Position numbers and translations under genes: made by a program. A DNA stretch of 20,167 nucleotides. It comes from JAQWQB01 sp047636995. Lineage in GTDB: Bacteria; Bacteroidota; Bacteroidia; Flavobacteriales_D; Sanyastnellaceae. The stretch is taken from positions 1-20,167 of the forward strand of contig JBLIGQ010000048.1 of NCBI GenBank assembly GCA_047636995.1. The letters are read 5' to 3'. Under the pieces are notes generated by a model. It saw nothing but the letters and a program-made list of their open reading frames with translations. It made no database searches and was not told the DNA's origin. Below are positions 1 through 7,958 of the stretch, in pieces; within the stretch, counting starts at the first letter, position 1; each line of letters starts with the position of its first letter.

Positions 1-117
1 TTCATGTGAGCAGATTAAAGTGTCAATTGCGGTGCACAAACAGCACGCATTGACTCGTCTTGACGCCACACAACAGTGATTGAATTGGAACGAATAAATG
101 GACTATGTTACGTTGGA
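1..117. other. Left-edge intergenic stretch, nothing identified
   Basis: This lies downstream of the last minus-strand surface-protein gene. I see no convincing hairpin followed by a T-run on the minus strand, so no intrinsic terminator can be assigned, and no gene is supported. A TTGAC pentamer occurs twice (near 50 and 60), but it is a direct repeat and not a stem. Confidence 0.5.
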
Positions 118-2655
118 TTACTTAACGTTCATCAACCTAATTCTTGATTCGTTTCCATCTTGAAAGGTCAGTATCACAAAGTAAATTCCAGTAGGAGCAT
201 TTTCCAAGTTGATGGTATAGCTCATCTGTGAACTGTGATCAGTATCTATCAATCTTCCCATGGCATCAATCAAGCGCATAGAAACAGTTGGGATGGAGAG
301 TGTTAGTTCAAATTGACCAGGGCCCATGGTAGCTATGGTAATTTCATTCTGAAGCTCATCGATGCCGGTATCAATTATGCTAAAGGATTCTGACCAAGTG
401 CAGCCGTTGGCATCCGTTACAAACACTACATAGGCTCCTTGTCCTAAATCATTGGCCTCTTCGCCAAGGTCAGCATTGCTCCATTGGATCAGATAGTCTG
501 GCGTTCCACCTTGCACATTAATACTTGCAGAACCATTGTCGCCGTCAATAGCATTTTCAATGGTCAACGTTCCTATAATCTCTGTTGGGACTGCAATGGT
601 GAAAGGAGTGACGGCTGAACAGCCTGAATCATCAATTACTTCGACTTCAAAATCCCCGTCTGGCAAATTCATGTTGTCTGCAGCAGACCAAAGAACCTCA
701 TAGATTCCTGATCCACCGATGGGGTTAACTTCGGCAAAACCAAATTGATTAAAACACAGAGGCGACTCGAACTCCAAGTTGGTGACAATGGGTTCCGGTT
801 GAGTGATTAAAACCGTGTCTGAGTCGACGCAGCCATTGACATCTGTCATGAGGAAGATGTATTCTCCGGCTGGTAATCCGAAGATGGCTTCACCAGAATA
901 GGCGCCTTCGTTCCAGTCAACTGTTTCAACCACAATGCCTGAAACATTGAAGAGTTCAATCATTGCGTCGTTTCCATCTGCACAAGTGACGTTCGTAGTA
1001 TTCACTTGAGGGTCAGGAGATTCAGTTAGTAATACTTCAATGGAAATGGTGTCAATCAAGTTGAATTCATTCGCTGCTATAACAGTATAAATCCCCGAAT
1101 TCGTTATGGAAAGAGAAGATTCCGTGGTTTCATTGTCCCACTCATAACTCACAAGTTCTTCACCTGTTACAGTCAATAGGTTGGTCTCATTTGAGCACAA
1201 GGAGCCTGATATAACAATTTCAGGATCAAATGAAACACCTTCAACTGCGGTTAGAACTTGGTTTGAAGGAAGATCATAGAAGGTATCAATCCATCCGCTA
1301 GGCCACGTGATCTTTATAGAGTCTACCATTTCTGAAGAACCAAGTCCAAACATTTCGGTGTAACTGTCTTGTCCCATGTAGTCTTCGCCACAATGAACAA
1401 ATCGTTTTTGAAATTGACTACCGGTATACATTCTAATTGCAGAGCCTACTCCAAAGGTGTTTGAGACAGTTCCTTCCAACCTCACTTTCAACCAATTATT
1501 CTCGTTTGGTTGGTTCACGAGTACTTGAAAGTGTGGAGCGAAGGTGTGCAAGAGAAGATCTGTGAATCCATCATTGTTTAAGTCACCAGCTCCGCTTGCG
1601 TGCACATCTGAATCACTGTTGCCGATGTTTTCTGGCAGGGAATTAAAGGTGCCATTGGTATTAGAGAAGAAGGCATTTGGTGTGTTTTCGTTTCCGCTAT
1701 ATGTGGCAACGAATAGATCTTCATCGCGGTCATTATCGTAGTCGAACCACTGCGCTCCCCAGCAGACTTCATTGACTGCTACACCTAAGTTTGGGGCAAC
1801 GTTTTGAAATGAACCGTCTTCAAACCGAAGCAGGAGGTTTCCATTTGTGTCATTTGAAATGTAGAAGTCATCATCATCATCATTCTCAAAGTCGCTCATA
1901 GAAAGCGACATGGCGAAAATGCTCTGATTAAAATTGAGGTTAGGCCCCACATTATTAAAAGTACCGTCACCTTGATTTTCGTAAATCGTATTTGGATTGT
2001 CAATGCGGTCATTGATCACAGCGAGGTCTAACAGTCCGTCCGCATTGTAGTCCATCCACAAAGACTGAAAGGAGTTTTGCACGCCATTGCTACAGTTGCA
2101 AGTAGCGTTCATATTGGTGAAGGTTAAATCACCATTGTTTCGGTAGAGGTAATTGGTAGTGAGACCTTGGATGTCATAATTTGTAATGTAAAGGTCCAGG
2201 AGACCATCACCGTCATAGTCGCCCCATGATGCTCCATGGCTTTCCCAGAAATCAGTTTGCATGAGACCAGATGTTTCGCTGAATTCAACAAAACCGTTGG
2301 GACCATCATTCACCCAGATTCGATTTGGAGAACTGCAATTGGTTGTAAAAAAGTCTAGGTCGCCGTCATTGTCAATATCGACCCACATTGGGTGCCTTGC
2401 ATTTCCAATGTTGAAGATGCCTAAATCAACTTCAATAAGTTGGCCATTTTGATCATTTTCGAAGAAGAAAACCCCGTTAGGTGTTGCGAAGGTGGCATCA
2501 TCCCAGCCGTCTAAATTAAAGTCTACGAAACTGCAGCCGTTGCCATTGTAATCAGATGAAATTGCTCCTGGAGCTAGAAAATTGGTAGGAATCATTTGTC
2601 CGTAGCTCCATGCGCATGGAAGGGACAAAAGGATAGTAAGAATCTGTTGAATCAT
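118..2655 (-). CDS. CRTAC1-like VCBS/FG-GAP, ASPIC/UnbV and SprB-repeat surface protein (paralog D)
   Basis: 845 aa, predicted exported surface protein. Residues 1-20 form a signal peptide ending near SYGQ. Seven Asp-rich VCBS/FG-GAP loops start at D45, D93, D146, D202, D255, D305 and D358, spaced 48-56 residues apart, which suggests a seven-bladed calcium-binding propeller. Residues 388-473 match ASPIC/UnbV, with HCGEDYMGQ and WPSGW. Residues 480-762 hold an Ig-like segment and SprB-type modules (NGC and SGC motifs). Residues 766-845 resemble a T9SS type A sorting domain (RLIDAMGRLI, PTGIYF), but the usual YPNP is replaced by MGP at 777-779. Its ATG overlaps the stop of the upstream paralog by 4 nt (ATGA), so translation is probably coupled. 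The family occurs in secreted and adhesive proteins; the ligand is unknown. Domain assignment is firm and the biological role is not. Confidence 0.93.
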   Translation of the reverse strand: MIQQILTILLSLPCAWSYGQMIPTNFLAPGAISSDYNGNGCSFVDFNLDGWDDATFATPNGVFFFENDQNGQLIEVDLGIFNIGNARHPMWVDIDNDGDLDFFTTNCSSPNRIWVNDGPNGFVEFSETSGLMQTDFWESHGASWGDYDGDGLLDLYITNYDIQGLTTNYLYRNNGDLTFTNMNATCNCSNGVQNSFQSLWMDYNADGLLDLAVINDRIDNPNTIYENQGDGTFNNVGPNLNFNQSIFAMSLSMSDFENDDDDDFYISNDTNGNLLLRFEDGSFQNVAPNLGVAVNEVCWGAQWFDYDNDRDEDLFVATYSGNENTPNAFFSNTNGTFNSLPENIGNSDSDVHASGAGDLNNDGFTDLLLHTFAPHFQVLVNQPNENNWLKVRLEGTVSNTFGVGSAIRMYTGSQFQKRFVHCGEDYMGQDSYTEMFGLGSSEMVDSIKITWPSGWIDTFYDLPSNQVLTAVEGVSFDPEIVISGSLCSNETNLLTVTGEELVSYEWDNETTESSLSITNSGIYTVIAANEFNLIDTISIEVLLTESPDPQVNTTNVTCADGNDAMIELFNVSGIVVETVDWNEGAYSGEAIFGLPAGEYIFLMTDVNGCVDSDTVLITQPEPIVTNLEFESPLCFNQFGFAEVNPIGGSGIYEVLWSAADNMNLPDGDFEVEVIDDSGCSAVTPFTIAVPTEIIGTLTIENAIDGDNGSASINVQGGTPDYLIQWSNADLGEEANDLGQGAYVVFVTDANGCTWSESFSIIDTGIDELQNEITIATMGPGQFELTLSIPTVSMRLIDAMGRLIDTDHSSQMSYTINLENAPTGIYFVILTFQDGNESRIRLMNVK

Positions 2656-5243
2656 TTCACAATTAGTATTGTTCGACTGAGACCTTGTTCATGGTGTAAC
2701 AGCAGTAAATAGGGACCTGCGAAGAGATGAGCAATGTTGAGTTTAGTTCTCAACTCTGACGAAGAATTGAAAAATGTCTCAATCAATCTTCCTTGAAGAT
2801 CGTATATGTCTGTCTTTTGGATAGGAGAGGTAGATTCAATCACAACATAGTCATCTGCAGGTTGAGGGTAAATTACACCGTCAAAATTAACCAATTCGAC
2901 CACAGTAACGGCCGTCACAAGGATAGAGTCAGAAACAATACATCCGTTTGAGTCTTGTGCAATGAGTGTGTAAAACCCAGGTGCTAAGTCAGAGAGGTTT
3001 TGATCGTTAGATGTAAATCCATCGGAACCAGACCATTGAAAGGTGTAATCACCTGTTCCGCCCTCAATTTCCAAGGTAATACTACCGTCATTTCCGTTCA
3101 AAGAAGGCAGTGCGCTGAGGTCAACACTGACCTGAGTTACCGGTTCAATAGTAACCATACTTCCGGAAGTGCAACCGTTGGCATCAGTCACATAGGGGAA
3201 GAAAGTGCCAGGAATCGCATCATTTGGGTTAAACCCTTCCCAGTAGGTGATGTAAGACGGTGTGCCACCAGCGATGGTCAAATTAACGGTAGAAAGCTCA
3301 TCGAAACAAAGTGCTTGTGACACTTCGAATTCGGTAATAAGTTCAGGTGCACTTGCAATTGTTACGGTATCCCAATACATACATCCCACTTCATTGACCA
3401 GTATGAGCTCATAAGTTCCTGCTTGGAGCGAAGTCAAAGAAGCATCAAGTTCACCGTTCATCGTGTAATAGCTAAGTTCATCTTCGTCGTTCAATTCATA
3501 ACCAATACTTCCAGTTTCATCAGTGTAACAAAGAGAAGGAGAGGTGGTAATTGTTGCGTCAAAGATTTCATTCGAAAAGACGTTCAAGGTATCTGAATAG
3601 AAAACTTCTTGGTTGAAGAGGAAGGTGTACCAGTATGCACCGGTGGATGTAACCCAGAGTGAATCATTTTGAAGTCCGGTATTCCATGTGATATCGTCAG
3701 GAACATTCGCTATAAGAAGAAGACTATCAAGACCACAGAGTGAGGTGTCAGAGTATTGCATTTGAGCGTAACTAGAAGTCAATTCATCAGTTAATTGTCC
3801 TTCAACAATAAATAATCTGTCGTTTGCAGAAATGTCATAAAGAAACTCGGTTAAGCCATTTGGCCATTCTATTCGGATTGAATCAATGCTTTCTGCGGTT
3901 CCAATTCCAATGATGTTCGTGGCTGAATTCTGTGTTAGATAGCCTTCACCACAGTGCGTAAAACGCATATATTGTTCACCGTTGGCCCACACATCAATTC
4001 GACTTCCAATAGCATCACTATTTGAGAATACCCCTTGAAGATTAACGGTTACGTAATTGTTGGTCCCTCCGGAATTCTGGAGTAATTCAGCATTATGAGG
4101 ATTTTGGTTTAGAACAACGATATCAATATAACCATCTTGGTTAAAATCACCTTTAGCCGAAGAATAGGACGCTGTATTCGGGGCATCTGGCAGAAAATCA
4201 GGGTTCGTTACATCGGTAAATGTTGCATCCTGATTGTTTTGAAACAATTTGTTTTGGCTGCTAGAACCTAGAAATGAATTTTTGCACACGTGAAGATCTT
4301 CCCAACCGTTGTTGTCATAATCTACCCAAAGTGCAGACCAGCTTCGTTCAAAAATGGCCACACCTGCTGCTTGAGCTACGTTTGTGAAGTGGCTGTTTTC
4401 AATGTCATTATCCAATAAGTGGTTTCCTCCTGTGGTATTGGTTATGTACATGTCGAAATCACCGTCGTGGTCATAATCTGCAATAGAGGTGTTCATTGAG
4501 CACATGTAAATCTCCATCCCCGTGAAAGCAGTAATATCAGTTAAACCGCTTGGGTCGATTTTGTAATAAGAATTAGCATGAGGCATGCGGTCATTTATAA
4601 CAAATAGTGCTAATTTTCTGCTGTGATTCAAGTCAACGAAGATGGATTGAAAGCTTGGTTTATGTCCGTCTCCAGCTCCATTTTCTTCCGTTACATCTGA
4701 AAATGTTCCATCTCCATTGTTTAGAAAGAGGAAGTTCGTAGCATCATCCAGGTTGTAATTACAAATGTAGAGGTCCAAGTCACCATCTCTGTCAATGTCA
4801 CCCCAGCTATGTCCCATCGTTTCGTAGAAGGTAAACGCGGGCAGGTTTGCCTCTTCAGTTACGTCTTCAAGCTCATAGATTGAGCCATTATTCTGATACA
4901 AGGACCAATTAGACAGATAGCGTGTTACGAACAGGTCGGCATCACCATCGTTATCATAATCAACCCAATGAGCGCTTTTGAATTCATCGGTACTCTGAAT
5001 TAGAATTATTCCATCATCAAAAACGCCCTCGGTATTTCTGTACAAAACAATTCCTATAGAATTTGAACAGAATGTAATGTCATCCCAGCCATCTTTGTCA
5101 GCATCATAGAAGCTTACACCTCCGCCGTATAATCCATCTACATAGGTATGTTGAACGCCTAACTCTTCACTAACATCAGTGAAAACTTGTCCAGAGAGGA
5201 CAGGACTAATTGTTAACAGCAATACAGATAAAAAACAACGCAT
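2652..5243 (-). CDS. CRTAC1-like VCBS/FG-GAP, ASPIC/UnbV and SprB-repeat surface protein (paralog C)
   Basis: 863 aa, closest in the window to paralog B; both mature N-termini carry a GGGVSF(Y/F)DAD motif. Signal peptide residues 1-19 end at LSGQ. Seven VCBS loops start at D47, D95, D149, D204, D256, D308 and D366. The fourth is degenerate (DLNHSRKLA), lacking the Gly and the last Asp of the calcium loop. ASPIC/UnbV spans about 397-482 (HCGEGYLTQ, WPNG). An Ig-like segment follows (500-556), then SprB-like modules with cysteines at 572/621, 646/691 and 768. The sorting domain at 785-863 begins IYPQP, a one-residue departure from YPNP, and ends in IVK. A 71-nt gap separates it from paralog B upstream, where I found no consensus promoter, so read-through from that gene is likely. 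Ligand unknown. Confidence 0.93.
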   Translation of the reverse strand: MRCFLSVLLLTISPVLSGQVFTDVSEELGVQHTYVDGLYGGGVSFYDADKDGWDDITFCSNSIGIVLYRNTEGVFDDGIILIQSTDEFKSAHWVDYDNDGDADLFVTRYLSNWSLYQNNGSIYELEDVTEEANLPAFTFYETMGHSWGDIDRDGDLDLYICNYNLDDATNFLFLNNGDGTFSDVTEENGAGDGHKPSFQSIFVDLNHSRKLALFVINDRMPHANSYYKIDPSGLTDITAFTGMEIYMCSMNTSIADYDHDGDFDMYITNTTGGNHLLDNDIENSHFTNVAQAAGVAIFERSWSALWVDYDNNGWEDLHVCKNSFLGSSSQNKLFQNNQDATFTDVTNPDFLPDAPNTASYSSAKGDFNQDGYIDIVVLNQNPHNAELLQNSGGTNNYVTVNLQGVFSNSDAIGSRIDVWANGEQYMRFTHCGEGYLTQNSATNIIGIGTAESIDSIRIEWPNGLTEFLYDISANDRLFIVEGQLTDELTSSYAQMQYSDTSLCGLDSLLLIANVPDDITWNTGLQNDSLWVTSTGAYWYTFLFNQEVFYSDTLNVFSNEIFDATITTSPSLCYTDETGSIGYELNDEDELSYYTMNGELDASLTSLQAGTYELILVNEVGCMYWDTVTIASAPELITEFEVSQALCFDELSTVNLTIAGGTPSYITYWEGFNPNDAIPGTFFPYVTDANGCTSGSMVTIEPVTQVSVDLSALPSLNGNDGSITLEIEGGTGDYTFQWSGSDGFTSNDQNLSDLAPGFYTLIAQDSNGCIVSDSILVTAVTVVELVNFDGVIYPQPADDYVVIESTSPIQKTDIYDLQGRLIETFFNSSSELRTKLNIAHLFAGPYLLLLHHEQGLSRTILIVK

Positions 5244-5314
5244 AAAGTCTTACATTAAATTGAGCCAATAACGTGAAGTTTAATCTAAAAAACACAACCT
5301 ATTTTTGAAGAGGT

Positions 5315-7909
5315 TTATTCAAGCATTATGACTCTGCTGAGAATTTGTTGACTAGTACTGATCTTAAGGAGTATAACTCCTCTAGCGTAGCTTTCTAAAC
5401 GAAGTGTAATGATTTCATTTTGGTTAAGCATATCCTGAGTAAAAAGCAGTCTACCATTTGTGTCGAACAATTCTATCTTCGTGATTTTTTCGGTATGCTC
5501 AATGGTGATATTATTCCTTGCAGGATTTGGGAAAATAGAAACTTGCCTACTTATTTCATCAATCGAAGTCGCTGATATATTTTCGGTGTAAACTTCCCAG
5601 CAACCATTGGCATCAAGTGCAATCAACGAATACATTCCAGGTGCAAGATTGTATAAATTCTGATTTTGACTCGTAAAGTTATCTGGGCCACTCCAGTTGA
5701 ATTGATAATCTCCAGCCCCACCAGTAATTGTACTTTCAATGCTTCCGTTGTTTCCTTCTGTAGAGGAAGTGGTTTGAAAAGACATCTCCAGAGAGGTTAT
5801 TTCTTCAATGGCAATTGATTCTATTGTGATGCATCCATGAAAGTCTTGGACGTAAGGCTCGTAAATACCAGGAGACGGTGCATCTGGATCGAAACCATCC
5901 CATACAACATTAACGGGGGCAGTGCCGCCTGAAAAATTTACAGATACGGTGCTTACTTCTGGGAAACATAGGGCTTGATCAACGATGAAATCGACCAGTA
6001 ATTCATCGGGCTCCTCAATAACCACTTGTTCAATTAATTCACATCCATTTTCTAAGAGAACGTTCAATTGGTATGCTCCTGCAAAAAGGTTTTCCAAATC
6101 TGCATTTAACTCACCATCTAGCAGATAGTCTGAGATGGCATCATTACTCACGACTTCGAATGAAATTGCTCCATTTGGCTGTCCGGCGCAGAGCAGGTTT
6201 GTAACACTGAGATCAAGATCGAAATTAGTTGTTCCAAAGACATCAACTGTATCAGAGTAATATTCGGTATTAAACATGGTATAAGAATAATGGTATTCTC
6301 CAGCAGAAGTAACCCAAATGGAATTGCCAAAAACTTGGTTGTTCCAGAGCACAGGTAGGTTGTTCGAGGCTGAAAGTAAAATACTATCTGTTGTACAAAG
6401 GTTTAAGTTAGTGTGTTCAACTACGCCTGATGGTTGAGTGTAGATTTCTGTTATTTCGCCTTCAACAATTTTGATTTCCTGGTCGACATTAATGTTGTAG
6501 GCTGTTTCTGTGAATCCGCCCGGCCAAATGACAGAGAGTGAGTCAACCATTTCAGCTGCGCCTAATCCGAAAATTTCAGTTTTAGAATTTTGGGTCATAT
6601 AGCATTCTCCTCCGTGCAGTGTTTTCACCAATAGTTCATCTCCCAGGTAGACCTCAATACGCGCCCCAAAAGCATCTCTGTTGCAATTTACTCCTTCTAA
6701 AGCTACTTTTAGATAATGATTGTTATTTCCGTTATTTTGGTATACCGAACTTGTTTGAGGTAGGTTATTCACTACCACTAGATCTGAAAAACCATCATTG
6801 TTAAAATCTCCAATGGCCGTTGAGTGAGAGATTGTGGCATCTCCATCAAATCCTGTGCTTGAAATGTCCATGGTAAAGGTTCCATCTCCATTGTTGAAGA
6901 AAAATTGATCCTGGCCTGGTTGACCCCAAAAAGGAGAAATGGCAACGTGTAAATCTTCCCACGTATCATTGTCTGCATCAAGCCAGTTTGCCGCCCAGCT
7001 GTGGTCAAAAACTTGTGTTCCAGAAGCACTGCTAATGTCATGGAATTGCTGAAGTTCAGGATCGTAGGAAAACAAAGAATTGCCTGTTGGGTTGTTAGAG
7101 ACATACAATTCATATTGACCATCATGATTGATGTCTGATATAGACGCATTCATGGAGAAAATGTATTGCTCAAGACCAATTGTGATGGTGTTATTATCAA
7201 AGATACCATTACCGTCATTCCTGAAGAAGCTGTTAGCGAATGGAATGCGATCATTGATAACGAACAAATCTTGGGTTCCATTTTGATCATAATCAAAGAA
7301 GAGTCCTTGGAACGAGGCTTTATTTCCATCTTCGGTTCCTGAGCTCTCTGAAACATCAGAGAAAGTTCCATCTCCGTTGTTGTGATACATAAAGTTTTTC
7401 GGACTTCCTATTGTATAATCATAGTTCGGTATGTAGACATCTAGGAATCCATCATTGTCTATGTCTGCCCAAGAAGAACCACCTGATTGAGGGAAAACAT
7501 CAATCCCTAGCCCTGAAGATTCGGTCACATCAGTCAGATTTAAAATAGAGCCCGTGTTTTGAAGCAAAGACCATTTACCAAAGTAACGTGTTATAAATAG
7601 GTCTGAATCGCCATCATTGTCATAGTCAATCCAAATGGCTTGTTTTACTTGTCCGGATTCGTTGAAAATATTAACAGGAGGAGAAAATACACCATTAAAA
7701 TTTTGGTAGATGATAACGCCATTCCCATTCGTGCAAAATGTAATGTCATCCCAGCCGTTGTGGTCAGCATCAAAGAAACTGACTCCTCCGCCATAACTAC
7801 CTCCATTGAAGGAATAATTAATACCTAGGTCAGAACTCACCTCAGTAAATAACTGGGCCACCGCAGTTCCTGAGCAGAAGCCCAAAAGCAACATTAAAGT
7901 TAGTCTCAT
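5315..7909 (-). CDS. CRTAC1-like VCBS/FG-GAP, ASPIC/UnbV and SprB-repeat surface protein (paralog B)
   Basis: 864 aa. Signal peptide residues 1-19 end at AVAQ. Seven VCBS loops start at D47, D95, D149, D206, D259, D311 and D368 and are mostly intact DxDxDG-type. ASPIC/UnbV spans about 398-483. Its signature reads HGGECYMTQ where the paralogs have HCGE(G/D)Y, so the cysteine has moved three residues along. The tail has an Ig-like segment (500-557), SprB-like modules with cysteines at 574/623, 648/693 and 770, and a T9SS sorting domain at 785-864 with IFPNP and NGRLLF. It lies 41 nt downstream of the acylase gene. A possible promoter (TTG, 19-nt spacer, TATCTTTA) overlaps the end of the acylase gene, so this gene may also be expressed separately. 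The target of the propeller cannot be read from sequence. Confidence 0.93.
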   Translation of the reverse strand: MRLTLMLLLGFCSGTAVAQLFTEVSSDLGINYSFNGGSYGGGVSFFDADHNGWDDITFCTNGNGVIIYQNFNGVFSPPVNIFNESGQVKQAIWIDYDNDGDSDLFITRYFGKWSLLQNTGSILNLTDVTESSGLGIDVFPQSGGSSWADIDNDGFLDVYIPNYDYTIGSPKNFMYHNNGDGTFSDVSESSGTEDGNKASFQGLFFDYDQNGTQDLFVINDRIPFANSFFRNDGNGIFDNNTITIGLEQYIFSMNASISDINHDGQYELYVSNNPTGNSLFSYDPELQQFHDISSASGTQVFDHSWAANWLDADNDTWEDLHVAISPFWGQPGQDQFFFNNGDGTFTMDISSTGFDGDATISHSTAIGDFNNDGFSDLVVVNNLPQTSSVYQNNGNNNHYLKVALEGVNCNRDAFGARIEVYLGDELLVKTLHGGECYMTQNSKTEIFGLGAAEMVDSLSVIWPGGFTETAYNINVDQEIKIVEGEITEIYTQPSGVVEHTNLNLCTTDSILLSASNNLPVLWNNQVFGNSIWVTSAGEYHYSYTMFNTEYYSDTVDVFGTTNFDLDLSVTNLLCAGQPNGAISFEVVSNDAISDYLLDGELNADLENLFAGAYQLNVLLENGCELIEQVVIEEPDELLVDFIVDQALCFPEVSTVSVNFSGGTAPVNVVWDGFDPDAPSPGIYEPYVQDFHGCITIESIAIEEITSLEMSFQTTSSTEGNNGSIESTITGGAGDYQFNWSGPDNFTSQNQNLYNLAPGMYSLIALDANGCWEVYTENISATSIDEISRQVSIFPNPARNNITIEHTEKITKIELFDTNGRLLFTQDMLNQNEIITLRLESYARGVILLKISTSQQILSRVIMLE

Positions 7910-7928
7910 TATAATTAGTAAAGGTGAC

Positions 7929-7958
7929 TAAAGATAATGAAAAGACAGATTCATTCAA
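7929..7958 (-). promoter_or_regulatory. Possible Bacteroidota-type promoter for paralog B
   Basis: On the minus strand, TTG (7956-7958) is followed after exactly 19 nt by TATCTTTA (7929-7936). This is one base off the Bacteroidota -7 box TAnnTTTG, and the spacing fits the known -33/-7 arrangement. It would start a transcript a short distance before the ATG at 7909. The -33 part lies within the last codons of the acylase gene. It is a short degenerate motif and could be chance. Confidence 0.28.

Noticed and set aside
45..66. Possible terminator hairpin around the two TTGAC copies downstream of paralog D
   Set aside because: The copies are direct and not inverted, and no T-run follows on the minus strand.
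6778..7149. 123-codon minus-strand frame inside paralog B
   Set aside because: It is out of frame with the VCBS loops of the real gene and Met/Thr/Leu-rich, a by-product of repetitive Asp-loop codons.
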